The notes: generated by a model from the sequence alone, not told the origin. A stretch of DNA of 64,000 nucleotides from Bubalus kerabau (GCF_029407905.1 NC_073624.1:4476501-4540500); one strand, 5' to 3'. Counted from the stretch's first letter, positions 33,004 through 44,466 are shown. Numbers and translations: made by a program.

Positions 33004-34347
33004 CCACACTGTTGGGGGCCGGAGTGAGGCACTCCGCCCATGGCAAAGGTCATGAGGAAGGAGGCTCGACATATGCAAAGGCGGGATCGAGCCTCAGGAG
33101 TCCCCCTGGAAATCCTCGAGCATCTACCCCCATAACCAGAGCCTGCCTACTTTACTACTTTGTGCTCTCACCTACACCTCTGACTTTACGGGGGGCTGTC
33201 CCCCACCACCTCTTTCGGAGAAGGAGTTAACTTAGAGCTCCAGTTAATAATAATTCCTGGGCGTGATAGGAGTGTTTCAACCTACAAACTCCTCTGAAGG
33301 TTCTCTAGCCTGCCTGACAGGCTTGTCCGGCCACATGTGATTGCTCACAGCCTCCCAACCGTGAGAGGCACGAGATGCTTTAAACCTTCTAAAAACAGGT
33401 TCCTTAGAAAAGTTAAAAAACCATAAGTATAATGGGCTGATTAGAAATCATATTGGTGAAGGGTTTTTCATTTGTTGAGCCAATGCTTGTTGCTAAGTCT
33501 CCATATCCCCTGCCCTTACACACATTAATGAATATATAGAAGAAATAAGTATTAACCTTTGATATTAATCATGTTAGACCTTAGGCTAAGTAAATTCTTT
33601 CCTTAACTAAAACCCACTACACCCTCACCCTATAGGAATGTAACTTTATTTGGGTGGCATCTGTTTTAAGAATAATCACCCCTGGAGAAATAAGTGTCCT
33701 GGTTGACTGACCGCTGTCACAAGGAGAGGGTCATAAATTGTCAGCAGGCCCCCCGGCCAGAAGATGATGTAACACCCCTAAGACCTCTGTATACATTTGT
33801 ATGAAGCACCTGACTTTGATAAAAGTCAGGACTGCTGACCCCGCGTGACTTTTGCATAACATCTCAGTGTATAAAAGTAGACCATGGAAAATAAAGAATT
33901 GGGATCAGTTCCTCGAAAGACTGGTCTCCCCATGTCTCTCTCTCACTCTGGCTGAGTCTCCATCTGGAGCACGGAACCCACCATGCTTACTAATTATGCC
34001 TGGGCTTCTAAGATCTGACCGGGGAGGCCTCAGTGTCTCCTTTCCTTCGGGAGAACGGAAGGACGCCTGCGGCCTACGTAAGTGGTGCAAACTTCTTGTC
34101 TTGAAGTTTTATTGGTCTCCCGAGTAAACCAAGCTACTCAGCCTCTTTTCTCCACTGAATTTTCCTACTGAGCTATCCTTATTTCAGCCGCTTTTCTCCA
34201 CTGAATTTCCTCACTGAGCTATCCTTATTCTATTACTCTTTATATCCTTAATTAACGTTTAATTAAGCAGTTGTTTCCTGACCCTCGCCTACGCCGTCTC
34301 TCCTTCGAATACCCTGGATCAGCCGGGGCTGGACCCCGGCACCACAC
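33004..34347 (+). mobile_element. ERV solo LTR 3 (33010-34341) with 6-bp TSD, no BovB insert
   Basis: TGTTGGGGGCC at 33010 to CCCGGCA at 34341, flanked by ccacac at 33004-33009 and 34342-34347; the interrupted BovB is continuous across it. It has tataaaa at 33870-33876 and aataaa at 33890-33895. At 1332 bp it is a full-length relative of LTRs 1 and 2, but its U3 start passes straight into the ggcactccgcccatgg block without the BovB segment. A 6-bp duplication fits class II ERV. Confidence 0.93.
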
Positions 34348-34452
34348 AGTCAAAGGCTTTGGCATAGTCAGTAATGCAGAAATAGATGTTTTTCTGGAAC
34401 TCTCTTGATTTTTTGATGATCCAGTGGATATTGGCAATTTGATCTCTGGTTC

Positions 34453-34627
34453 TTTGCAATGTGGGAGACCCAGGTTCAATCCCTGGGTCGGAAGATCCCC
34501 TGGAGAAGGAAATGGCAACCCACTCCACTACTCTTGCCTGGAGAATCCCATGGGTGAAGGAGCCTGGTAGGCTACAGCCCATGGGGTCGCAAAGAGTTGG
34601 ACACGATTGAGCAACTTCACTTTCACT
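34453..34627 (+). mobile_element. Bov-tA SINE, head-truncated
   Basis: Plus-strand Bov-tA from gcaatgtgggagacccagg to gattgagcaacttcac, forming the right end of the composite insertion. Confidence 0.88.
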
Positions 34628-34727
34628 TCTGTATAAGCCCTGTCTCCAAGCATAGTCACATTCGGATTTAGGGCTTCAATAGGACATGTGAATTTGGGAC
34701 TTGGGGGCACAATTCAGTCCACAACAT

Positions 34728-35222
34728 GTGGCCCATCCAGGCTTAAAGTAATTTGAGAACAAAAGGCTCAAAAGATGGTTAGTGAACACAAGTCTCTGTC
34801 TAGATATGAACTATAGACAGTTCTATTTTAATAAAAAGTATATTTTGAATAAAAAGTGGATATAGGCTATTGAACAGCAAATACAAGTGGAATGAGATAA
34901 TCTGAGGTTGTGTGTCTACATTATAATGTGCAGAATACTTGCGCTGCGCTGTATTAGGCAAAGATACCACAATCCTTGGAACCTTTCCCAGAAGAACATG
35001 TTGCATTTCAAATATCTGTAATAGCAATAAGCCACCCAATCTATGATTTCACTTAATTATTTCTATCATTGATTTGTACTTTAGGTTCTTTTCTTGCCAG
35101 CAAAACCTACATTTGGCATAGACTTCCAAATGCAAAATAAATTTTTAGTATTTATGATTGGAAAAACTTCATAGGAAAAGGGCGTCTCAGAGAAGTTCTT
35201 AAGACAGAACCTAAAGGTGGAC
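34728..35222. other. Unique AT-rich sequence, no gene seen
   Basis: No repeat or exon recognised. Confidence 0.5.
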
Positions 35223-35443
35223 AGGGCTTCCCAGGTGACGCTAGTGGTAAAGAACCTGCCTGCCAGTGCAGGAGATGTGAGAGACGCGGGTTCAATCCCC
35301 GGGTCGGGAAGATCCCCTGGAGGAGGAAATGGCACCCCACTCCGGTATTCTTGCCTGGAGAATCCCAGGGACAGAGGAGCCTGTCGGGCTACAGTCCACG
35401 GGGTCACAAAGAGTTGGACACGACTGGAGTGATTTGGCACAAA
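35223..35443 (+). mobile_element. Bov-tA SINE
   Basis: Full-length plus-strand element, head gggcttcccaggtgacgc, B box gttcaatcccc, end gacacgactggagtgattt. Confidence 0.92.
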
Positions 35444-35547
35444 AGTGGATAAACTACTACGTGAAATCCCACGTTACAGAGAATGATGATATTCTGATTA
35501 TCGTGTCACTTTTGAGTTTTTTTTTTAAATGAAGAATAATCAGAATA

Positions 35548-35672
35548 TTTGTATTTATTTTTGATTGCTTTGTGTGGTGGGCGTGTGGCATCTTAGCTCC
35601 CTAACTAGGGATCAAACCGGCAACCCCTGCATTGTAAGGCAGTCTTAACCACTGGACCACCAGGGAAGTCCC
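35548..35672 (-). mobile_element. CHR-1-type SINE
   Basis: Antisense element ending at gaccaccagggaagtccc, with tcttagctccctaactag in the middle. Confidence 0.85.
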
Positions 35673-35891
35673 ACTTTTGACTTCTTTTACAATAAAAAAG
35701 CAACATTGTGAGAGAGGGATCGTGGAGAGATGAGCAGTTAAAGAAACTAAATACGACACATAAAGCCTTGTACTGAGAATTGCAAGAACTTAATAGTGAG
35801 ACAGACTAGGTTGCAGTCTACACAGATTCTGCGTGGAGATAAAATCCTGACAGCTGTATAGTTTGATGATTATGATTTTCAGATGAAATAT

Positions 35892-36086
35892 ATATCTGGG
35901 TATGGCTTCCCAGGTGACTCCATCCCTGGGTTGGGGCGATGCCCTGGAGGAGGAAATGGCACCCCACTCCGGTATTCTTGCCTGGGAAATCCCATGGACA
36001 GAGGAGCCTGGTGGGTTGTAGTCCATGACGTCACAAGCAGTTGGACACAGCTGTGTGACTGAGCACACACACGCGAATATCTGGGT
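35892..36086 (+). mobile_element. Bov-tA SINE (35902-36076) with 10-bp TSD
   Basis: Plus-strand Bov-tA lacking part of the tRNA-like head (gacc to B box deleted). Perfect atatctgggt copies lie at 35892-35901 and 36077-36086. Confidence 0.92.
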
Positions 36087-36389
36087 GAAATATAATGCGA
36101 GTGTACTGGAGACATGGTGCATACGATCTTCACAAGAAAAACTGAAGAGGGTGTCAGAGGTCGATGTGATAGTTTTTATCTACAACTTTGTCTTAGCCCT
36201 CCCATACAGTATCAGGTGATGAAGTCTGTTCAAGGATAATCCTGGCTGGAGAAAATGAATATGCTCATTGTACATTAAAAATATGAACCCTTATACTGCA
36301 CCCTAGAAGCCACTTATAGAACAGTGTTGATACCCAGGGGAAAAATCCCACCTATTCTCTAAGCTCCAAATAAAATATCATAGGTGGAC

Positions 36390-37225
36390 GCACTTCTAGA
36401 ATGGTGGACTAAGGGCCTCCAAAAATCAACTCTTTTTTAAATTTTAAAGAAATATTTATTTGGCTGCGTCACATCTTAGCTGTGGCACGTGGGCTCTCTA
36501 GTTGAGGTGCGTGAGCTTAGTTGCTCCACGGCATGTGGGATTGAACCCATGTCTCCCGTATTACAAGGTGGACTCTCGACCACTGGACCACTAGGGAAAT
36601 CCTCAGAAATCAACTCTTTTATAAAAGCAGCTAGACCAAAGTACACGAAGCAAAAACCAACAGGATTGAAGGCAGGAAAAGACAATTCAACAATAAAGCT
36701 TGAAGACTTAGATATCCCACTTTTAATAGTGGATAAGTAGGCAGATGATCACCAAGAAAATAGATGACGTAAACAACACTTTAAACCGACTGAAACTAAC
36801 AGACATCTGTAGAACACTCCACTCAACCAAAACAGAGGGCACGTTCTACTCAATCGCACGTGGAACATTCCCAGCACATATGTTAGGCCATAAAATAAGC
36901 CACACAAAGTTGAAAGGACTGAAATCACATGAAGTATGTTCTCCAACCACAGTGGAATGAAATAAGAAATCAATAACAGATGGAAATTTGGGGAATTAAA
37001 AAATATGAAATTTAAACATCACACTCATAAATAATGAATAGACAAAGATACTTGCACAAGAAATTGGAAAATACTTGCGAGATGAATGAAAATTAAGCCA
37101 CAATATACCAGAACTTAAGAAAAACAGCAAATGCAATCTTAGAAAAGAAATCTCTATTACAAAGAAAAAAGATCTTAAAAAGATCTTTTGAAAATCACAT
37201 TTAAAGTTCCTGAAGTTATAACACT
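36390..37225 (+). mobile_element. L1 ORF2 fragment
   Basis: Sense L1 ORF2 segment between endonuclease and RT: catatgttaggccataaaat and gaaatcaataacagatggaa are typical. Frames are broken. A CHR SINE interrupts it at 36433-36601. Confidence 0.75.
36433..36601 (-). mobile_element. CHR-type SINE nested in L1
   Basis: Antisense CHR with gtggcacgtgggctctctag and the head ggaccactagggaaatcc. Similar flanks aaatcaactc lie on both sides (about 36423 and 36606), an apparent target duplication. Confidence 0.85.
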
Positions 37226-37227
37226 CT

Positions 37228-37404
37228 AATTTTTTTCTTTGGCTGCAGTGGGTCTTAGTTGCTGCCCATGAGATCTTCTGTCTTCTTTGGGGCCAGGAAC
37301 TCTTAATTGCAATATGTGGGATCTAGTTCCCTGGCCAGGGATTGAACATGTGCCCCCTGAACTGGGAGCATGGAGTCCTAGACACTGGACCACCAGGGAA
37401 GCCT
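37228..37404 (-). mobile_element. CHR-type SINE
   Basis: Antisense CHR from tttttttctttggctgcag to gaccaccagggaagcctc. Confidence 0.87.
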
Positions 37405-37846
37405 CACCCTTGGGTTTTAAATGAAGTTGGTTTTTGTCTGGTTTGCAGGCTCAGTGGTTCTCTCTTTAGAAGTCTCTGTTCCATTCATTCGGGTGATGAG
37501 GCTGTTGCACACACTAACTGTGTATTGCTCTCTCTGCTACAGGAATATCCACGTGAGCTTCTCCAACATGGGCATGGTTAGCACTGGCTGGGGGAGACGG
37601 CGGCCCAGGGGCAGCTTCCAGCCCCCCTGAGTGTCTCACCTGAAGTCTCCTTCTTGCAGCCTCTTGCCAGCTGGGGAGTGGGGCTCCCTCCTCTTTGGCT
37701 TTGCAAGTGGCCTGAGTGTGGCTGCTACCTGGATGTGGAAGACTGACAGCAGCAAAGGCCTGAAAAGCTTGGTGTGGGGACAGCTTTTGCTGATTCAGCT
37801 CCTTCTGGAGCTGACTTAGGCATCTTCCAATCCTTGCCTTGAGGGC
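37405..37846. other. Unique sequence, no gene seen
   Basis: Two short overlapping plus-strand frames are open here, but no splice sites or known domains support them. Confidence 0.45.
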
Positions 37847-38056
37847 TTCCCAGGTGGCTTAGTGGTAAAGAATCCGTCTGCCAATGCAGGAGATGTGAGT
37901 TTGATCCCTGGGTTGAGAAGATCCCCTGGAGGAGGAAATAGCAACCCACTCCAGTATTCTTGCCTGGGAAATCTCGTGGACCAAGGACCCTGGCGAGCTA
38001 CAGTCCACTGAGTCGCAAAGAGTCAGGCACAACTGAGCGACTGAGCACGCACGCTT
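37847..38056 (+). mobile_element. Bov-tA SINE
   Basis: Full-length plus-strand element from gggcttcccaggtggctt to actgagcgactgagcac. Confidence 0.92.
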
Positions 38057-38174
38057 CTCCTTGTCCCTGCCCAAGCCTCTTACATGTATAACTTGAACCA
38101 GGGGTGCTCGTTTCCTCAGCAACTGCCTGAGCGCCTGGTACCTAATGTTCGATGAGCACTGGATGTATTTGAAC

Positions 38175-38265
38175 CAGCTCTATGACCTGGGTCAACTCAT
38201 TATTTTATATCCCTGGGCTTCCTTCCATCATCTTTTCTGCCAAATAGGGACCTTGAACTGGATGC
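38175..38265 (+). mobile_element. MIR SINE fragment
   Basis: ctatgacctgggtcaactc followed by a distant ctgccaaatagggacc follows the MIR core order. Confidence 0.5.
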
Positions 38266-38772
38266 TGTCCTCAAGGTGACTTTAACTCCAAACTGCTCAT
38301 CTTCAACATGTGACTGTCACATCCTAATAGCTTCATCAGCAACTCTTTCAATCCCCCCACCCCAAAGACAGCTGTCAGCACAGCCCAGGGTTTGGGGAGA
38401 TGAATCTAGTGTTACAAGGCACAAATCATTTCTCCCATCTTCATTTCTTTCACATCTAAGGAGATAATGATCGTTAGCATCTAATGATTTGTTGACCTGT
38501 AGGAGGTACCCAAGACTGCTTTCAGGGTCAAAATTCTCAAGAAGGATTTGCAAAGAAAGCGTTTATACTCATGGTCACATTAATTACCATGAAAAGACAC
38601 AGACCGGAATCAGCAGACGTTAAGAGGTCCAGAGGGCAGAGTCCAGGGGAGCCCTGGTGTGGGACTCCCAGCTGCCCTCTCCCGTGGAGTCGTGTGGACA
38701 GAGCTCCATTCTCCCAGGAGTGAAGATGGAGAGAAGAGGGTGAATTTGATGTATATTTAATCTGACTTGAGG

Positions 38773-38999
38773 ATGTGTGTGTGTTAAGTTGCTTTAGTTG
38801 TGTCTGACTCTTTGAGACCCTATGGACCACAGCCCGCCAGGCGGCTCTGTCCATAGGGATTCTCCAGGCGAGAATACTGGAGTGGGTTGCCACGTCTTCC
38901 TCCAGGGCATCTTCCCAGCCCAGAGACTGAACCCGCTTCTCCTGCAGCTCCTGCATTGGCAGGTGGATTCTTTACCACTAGTGCCACCTGGGCAGCCCT
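38773..38999 (-). mobile_element. Bov-tA SINE
   Basis: Antisense full-length element with a gtgtgtgtgttaagttgctt tail and the head at gccacctgggcagccc. Confidence 0.9.
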
Positions 39000-39046
39000 A
39001 TAGGAACCGGCAAAACGTGAGCATTGATCAAATTTTAGGGGTCACA

Positions 39047-39560
39047 TGATAGGAAAGTCAAGGATGACCCCCAGTTTCCTGCTTATGAGAGAGGGAATGT
39101 TGGAGGGGGTCTGAGCCTGGGGAAGGACAGGGAAGGACGGAGACAGTGAGTTGGTTTTGAACATACTGGTATGAGGTGACTGTGATAATACAATGTCCAT
39201 TGGATCTAGCAAAATCATCGGTCATTGGTGACCCTGCAGTCAGCCGTTTTGGAGAAGGGAAGGTTGAGTAGAAGCCCTTTGATGGTCTGAGAAATGAGGA
39301 GCAGACACTGTGGACCACTTGGCAGAGGCTGGGCTGAGAACAGAAAGTCAGAGATCAGGAAAGAGCTGAACCGGGTAATGGGGTGGAGGGGTGGTTTTTA
39401 AAATGTTAGTAGCGGGGCTCCGAGCATGTTAAAGTACAAAGTGGAAGGATCTGAGAAGAGGCTGAAAAAGAGGAGAGAGTGATAATGTTAGAATGCGGTT
39501 CTTGAGAAGGTGGAAGGGCCGAACCCAGGGCAAAAGGAGAGCAGGAGGGAGGGAGCAGAG
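39047..39560 (+). mobile_element. Ancient mammalian interspersed repeat, family unassigned
   Basis: Phrases such as caaggatgacccccagtttc, ccattggatctagcaaaat and ggtcattggtgaccct recur in a widespread old mammalian repeat. I cannot name it with confidence, and the orientation is nominal. Confidence 0.4.
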
Positions 39561-39784
39561 GATGGTCAGGGGCATGGGAGGGTCTGAGTGGTCACAGTCC
39601 CCTCCCTAACGCCATGGGAGGTGCCTCTTTTCTGTTCAATTCCAGTCCACAGATACTCCCTGATGGCTGACTTGGCCAGTGATGTGAAAGTGAATCTAAG
39701 GCTCTCTGGGAGTCAGCGAGAAGAGGGGGAGACAGGTGACCACGATCAGAGGTGGCGTCAGGGAGCAGGGACCAGGTTTGTTAA

Positions 39785-39930
39785 CTGAGATCCAGCACTG
39801 AGATCTCACAACAGCTCAGGGAGTGAACAGCAGTGTGACTCTGTCCTAACAGATGAAGGCTCGGAAGCCCAGAGAAATTAAATGACTCATCCTCAGTTAA
39901 AAGAAACTGTGGGACTGAAATGAAAACCCT
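39785..39930 (-). mobile_element. MIR SINE fragment
   Basis: Antisense MIR: aagcccagagaaattaaatg preceded by acagatgaaggc fits the MIR core. Confidence 0.5.
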
Positions 39931-40312
39931 CCTCATGACAACATCACATGCTTGCTCTTGTCCCTAAAGCACGTCGCAGGAGAGCAACTGGCCAAGATGC
40001 CGGGCGCCCAGCTATCTCTGGTTTTCCAGGGCAATCCTGGTTTAATGTCATCCTCATCTTTTCCACGAAGGCAATTCGTTAACTTTCCTTCTGGCATCTC
40101 TTCAGATGGCACGTTCGTACTCAGCGATCATAATCCAGACTGTTAACCCTCTGCTGCTTCTGCAAAGCTGGTCTCTCTAAGAATTAATCCTTCTTGGTTT
40201 TTTAAAAATTATAGCTCTTTTCTACATCCGAAACTGGGGCACACAGGACTTATTTTAATTTAGGAATCTGTGTGGGAATCTTACAAAAGGTTCACGTGGG
40301 TGGGGGGCGGGC

Positions 40313-40604
40313 AGGGCTTCTCTGGTGGCTCAGTGGTACAGAATCCACCTGCCAATGCTGGAGACATGGGTTCGATCCCTGGTCCAGGAAGATCCCACAT
40401 GCCGCAGAGCAACTAAGCCCGTGTGCCACCAGTCCTGAGCCTGTTCTCTAGACACGAATACGGAGCCCACGTGCTGTAACTACTGAAGCCCTAGAGCCTG
40501 TGCTCTGCAACAGGAGAAGCCACCGCAATGAGAAGCATGCACAAAGCAACAAAGACCCAGCACAGCTCAAATTACTAAATAAAAATTAATTTAAAAAAAA
40601 AAAG
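40313..40604 (+). mobile_element. CHR-2-type SINE, near full length
   Basis: Plus-strand element from ggcttctctggtggctcag (head), gttcgatccc (B box) and tgccgcagagcaactaagcc to aaagacccagcacagc and a poly(A) tail at 40591-40603. Confidence 0.9.
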
Positions 40605-40854
40605 GCTCACAGAGATGATATGAGACTCTAATCTGCAGCCCAAACCTCGGCCCTGAACTCCGGCTCCATATACCCGGTTGCTTGCCCAGCATCGCTGGAT
40701 GTCACCTTTCAAAGCCTGAGCCTTCAAAGTCTGACCTCCTCCTCTGACACCGCGACCTCGTCTGCTGCCCCACCGCGGTCTCCCCATCATTAACCCTCAG
40801 CTAATGGCGTCTCCGTTCCTCCAGGTCCTCAGGGGGAGGGGGAGCTCTCCTTCT

Positions 40855-41250
40855 CAATGTATTTTTTACTTTTTAAAAATTGTATTGAAGGATAGTTGAT
40901 TTGCAAGGTTGTGTTAGTTTCTGCAGCAAAATGACTCAGACACACATATATTCTTTTCCATTATGGCTTTTCACAGGCTATTAAATGCCGTTCCCTGTGC
41001 CATACAGGAGAAGCTGGTTGTTTATCCATCCTACATGTAGGACTTTGCGTCTGCTAATCCCAGACTCCCTGTTCTGCCCTCCCCTGCTCCCCTCCTCCTT
41101 TGGCAACACCAGGTCAGTTCTCTATGTCTGTGAGTCTGTTTCTCTTTCACAGATAGGTTCATTCGTGTTCTATTCCAGATTCCATATATATAAGTGATAT
41201 CGTATTTGTCTGTCTCTTTTTAAATAGATTTTATTTTGTGGAGTATTTAG
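40855..41250 (-). mobile_element. L1 3' end fragment
   Basis: Antisense L1 3'UTR: attgaaggatagttgattt at left, then ctatgtctgtgagtctgttt and tccatatatataagtgatat. Confidence 0.82.
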
Positions 41251-41255
<5 letters not shown>

Positions 41256-41296
<41 letters not shown>

Positions 41297-41404
41297 GGTC
41301 ATGCCATGTGGTATGTGAGATCTTAGTTCCCAGACCAGGGATTGAACCTGTGCCCCCTGCATTGGGAGCATGGAGTCTTAACCACTGGACCACCAGGCGA
41401 TTCC
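41256..41404 (-). mobile_element. (TA)n microsatellite and CHR-1-type SINE
   Basis: A (TA)n run at 41256-41281 and a T-run are followed by antisense CHR with gatcttagttcccagacc and gaccaccagg. The simple repeat probably grew from the SINE tail. Confidence 0.85.
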
Positions 41405-41705
41405 AGTACCTGATTTCAACATGACTTAACCCTGGGATGTTAACCGTGATCACTTGGTTAAGGTGGTAGCTTCACATTTCCACTGTGAATTTACTGTTTC
41501 CTCTTCCAACGTTCTTCTTTGGGACAGAGTCAAGTTCATCCTCAGGGGGCAGGGCAGGCAAGGAAGGGCCCCTTCTTTGTGGGGAGAGTATCTAATATGT
41601 TGTTTGGAATTCTTCTGAAAGGAAAATTTGTGTCTTCTCCCTTCATGTGTTCAATCATTTATTCACATCAGTGTGCACTTACGTGGATTTTATTCTTTTG
41701 TTATA

Positions 41706-41972
41706 ATCCAGTCACTCAGTTGTGTCCAGCTCTTTGCAACCCCGTGGACTGCAGCACGCCAGGCCTCCCTGTCCTTCACCAACTCCCAGAGTCTGCTCAA
41801 ACTCATGTCCATTGAGTCAGTGATGCCGTCCAACCATCTCATCCTTTGTCATCCCCTTCTCCTCCTGCCTTCAATCTTTCCCAGCATCAGGGTTTTTCTA
41901 ATGAGTCGGTTATTCAAATCAGGTGGCCTGATTGGAGCTTCAGCTTCAGCATCAGTCCTTCCAATGAATAAT
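41706..41972 (-). mobile_element. BovB 3'-end-derived element (Bov-A type)
   Basis: Antisense from tccagtcactcagttgtg to cagtccttccaatgaa. Confidence 0.87.
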
Positions 41973-42599
41973 AACCCACCACCACACCTTTCTTTTGTTC
42001 TACTTGCCCCATTTTTTCCCTAGCACTTCCTTTCTTCTCACACTACAAGATGTTCCAAGCTTATCTTGTATTTTCTCTGCCTAAGCCCTAGAGTCAAACG
42101 TATCTCCATATTGTAACATTTTACAAACACCTTAGCATAGTTTTTTTTTTTAGCATAGTTTTTAAAAATAATTTCTTAATAGTTTTGAACAAATAGGACA
42201 TCAACCTGAATTGTATTGAATGTTTAAGTATGAAAAAGTGGAGAGTAACACATAGATTGTGTTGATGGGTTTTTAACCTTACCAAAAAAAAGAGAATTAT
42301 CTGTTTATATTAATATGTGTTGTTATTACCTTATCTTAAATATAATATTTAAGTAGCAGAAGCTGTTTCCTGCTTGGGTATCTGGAAGTATATTCTGAAG
42401 TATACTGTTCTATATATGTCCTTTAGCTCAGGTTTGTTAACTTTGATTTTCAGAAGCACTTGGTGCTTTTAAGACCTTTTGGTCTTTTGTATTCCACAGT
42501 TCGACACTGATATTCCAAAGTATGGACTTCTAAAAAAAAATCCAGATTAGAATTCACTGAGAATCCTAAATGTGAAAATTAGTTTCCTTAATTAAATTG
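41973..42599. other. Unique AT-rich sequence, no gene seen
   Basis: No repeat or exon recognised. T-run at 42141-42151. Confidence 0.45.
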
Positions 42600-43018
42600 A
42601 GGAAATTAGCTGCCACCTCTTCCCTATTGCATCATCTCTGGAACCTCTTCCTTGCTTCTCAGCTTCCTCTATTTTCCATCTTTATTTCTGTGTATATTGT
42701 ATCCCGCGTAATTTCTTTAGGTCTATCATCCAGTTCATTAATTATTTCTCTACCTATACTTAGCCAGCTGTTTAGCATGCTGATGTTTTTAATTTCAAGT
42801 TTTATGCTTTTTATTTCTATAAGATTTAATTGTTTCTTTTTCAAATCTGCCTGGTCTTTTTCTGTAGAGTTTCTCGTTTTGTATTCAGATGTTCCATTTT
42901 CTCTTTAAATATGTCAGATAGGTTTACCTTCTGTTGTGTATCTGATAATTTTAAAAATCTGGAACCTTTGCTGGTCTGCTTTATATTGTATCTGCTCACT
43001 CACTCGTGGAGACTTACG
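42600..43018 (-). mobile_element. Old L1/HAL1 fragment
   Basis: T-rich antisense sequence with atttctttaggtctatcatc, tctgataattttaaaaatct and ctgctcactcactcg in the order seen in old L1 or HAL1 3' parts. Confidence 0.55.
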
Positions 43019-43020
43019 TC

Positions 43021-43056
43021 TTTGTGTGTGTGTGTGTGTGTGTGTGCGCACGCACG
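43021..43056. repeat. (TG)n microsatellite
   Basis: About eleven TG units followed by gcgcacgcacgc. Confidence 0.9.
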
Positions 43057-43204
43057 CTGACCAAAAGTTAAGATCTCTGAAACATTGTCACTGGGAATTA
43101 TTTGAGGACATGCTTGAGGGTGAAGATTTTAGTTTGATCCTGTCAGGCTCCTGGGACCACTTTGGATCAAATTCTCAGTTTCAGGTTTTTCTGGACCCGA
43201 GTGC

Positions 43205-43382
43205 ATGCCAAGTCGCTTTAGTCGTAGCCTGCCAGGCTCCTCTGTCCGTGGGATTCTCCAGGCAAGAATACTGGAGTGGGTTGCTATTTCCTCCTCCAGG
43301 GGATCTTCCCAACCCAAGGATTGAACCTACATCTCTTGCATTGGTAGGTGGGTTCTTTACCCCTAGTGCCACCTGGGAAGGT
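43205..43382 (-). mobile_element. Bov-tA SINE with internal deletion
   Basis: Antisense element from aagtcgctttagtcgtagcc; about 25 bp of the tail side are deleted. The head is at gccacctgggaagg. Confidence 0.88.
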
Positions 43383-43860
43383 GGTGTTAACTGAAGTCAC
43401 GTACGTGCGTGAAGACTAGTTTGCAGCTACGAGTTTCCAGGGCAGCCGTTTCCCCCTGCACCCAGAGTTGAAACGGAGACACACTCTTCCTCACTGACCC
43501 CCTTTCAGGGCAGGCTTGTCCTAGCTCACCCTTGCGGTGGTTTCCGATGCAAAGCCCACCTGCGTGCCCCTGAGACTCGTCTTCTACAACTGAAGCTCTT
43601 GTTCCCCATGGTTGACAGGATGCCTCAGGGCTGGTTCTCCTTCCAGCATCCCTGCACCCGCTCTGCTTTTGGCAAGCTTGGTCATGCATTTAAGAGGACA
43701 CTGTTTACATTTAATCTAGAACGTTAGGATTTTTCGTGGGGGAGCATCAGGATGACTTTTTGCTGAACTAGAAGCCTCTTGCAGGGCTCCTCCATCCTCT
43801 TGGCTGCAACAAGGCACGTGCTTCTCTTTCCTCATACTTGAGCCTTCTTTTATGACCACG

Positions 43861-44066
43861 GCCAAGTGGTAAAGAATCTGCCTACCAGCGCAGGAGACAC
43901 AACGGACACAGGTTTGATCCCTGGGTCAGGAAGCTCCCCTGGAGGAGGGCATGGCAACCCACTCCAGTATTATTGTCTGGAAAATTCTATGGACAGAGGA
44001 GCCTGGCGGACTACAGTCCCTGGGGTCACAGAGTCAGACACGATTTAGCGACTGAGCAGACACATT
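43861..44066 (+). mobile_element. Bov-tA SINE
   Basis: Plus-strand element from ggccaagtggtaaagaatc to tttagcgactgagcag. Confidence 0.9.
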
Positions 44067-44249
44067 ATGACCACACCTCTCACTCCAACAAACAGCTGTT
44101 CGCTTTCATACAATTTCACATCGAGGAAGCAGAGGGGGAAAAAAGGAATGAGGTTCTGTCTTCTTCTCCTTGGCCAACTTAAAATATAAACACTCCAAGA
44201 GTGGGCACTTTCTTAGGAATGCTTTGTATAGTAAGTAGCTGCTCTTTTT

Positions 44250-44466
44250 TTAAAAAAAATATTTTTACTTATTTACTTAGCTGTTCTGGGAATTCGAAGC
44301 ATGCAGAATCTAGTTATCTGATCAGGAATCAAACCTGGGCCTCCTGCATTGGGAGCGTGGAATTCTCCAGGCCAGAATACTGGAGAGGTAGGTGTTCCCC
44401 TCTCTAGGAGATCTTCCCAATCCAGGTCTCCCATTGCAGGTAGCCACTGGCCACCAGGGAAGTCCC
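44250..44466 (-). mobile_element. CHR-1-type SINE with a Bov-tA patch
   Basis: The antisense CHR is normal up to gcattgggagcgtgga (44344-44362) and from gccactggccaccaggg (44442) onward. Between them an 80-bp Bov-tA middle section replaces the usual gtcttaa spacer. Confidence 0.8.
44360..44440 (-). mobile_element. Bov-tA patch inside CHR SINE
   Basis: From aattctccaggccagaatac to cccattgcaggt. It shares the unusual ggtaggtgttcccctctc phrase with the Bov-tA at 45345-45519, about 1 kb away. Confidence 0.8.

Larger units (their letters stand above)
32028..34635 (-). mobile_element. BovB/Bov-tA composite insertion (32036-34627) with 8-bp TSD
   Basis: The sequence tctgtata flanks the unit at 32028-32035 and 34628-34635, and the MaLR host reads through when it is removed. 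Inside are antisense BovB RT-to-3' sequence (32036-33009 and 34342-34452), including GVRQGCILSP, and then a plus-strand Bov-tA (34453-34627) whose 3' end meets the right duplication. The BovB lacks its terminal tail at the left border. An ERV solo LTR later split the BovB. Confidence 0.75.
31199..34727 (-). mobile_element. MaLR (MLT1-like) LTR split by later insertions
   Basis: Segments 31199-31440, 31967-32035 and 34628-34727 form one antisense MaLR LTR of about 400 bp: poly(A)-region side at left, and at right the LTR 5' end (minus strand: tgttgtggactgaattgtgc). A hAT element and a BovB/Bov-tA composite (itself carrying an ERV LTR) separate the parts. Confidence 0.7.

Noticed and set aside
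36740..36960. Plus-strand frame of 71 codons
   Set aside because: It is a decayed L1 ORF2 piece; the neighbouring sequence follows L1 on both sides.
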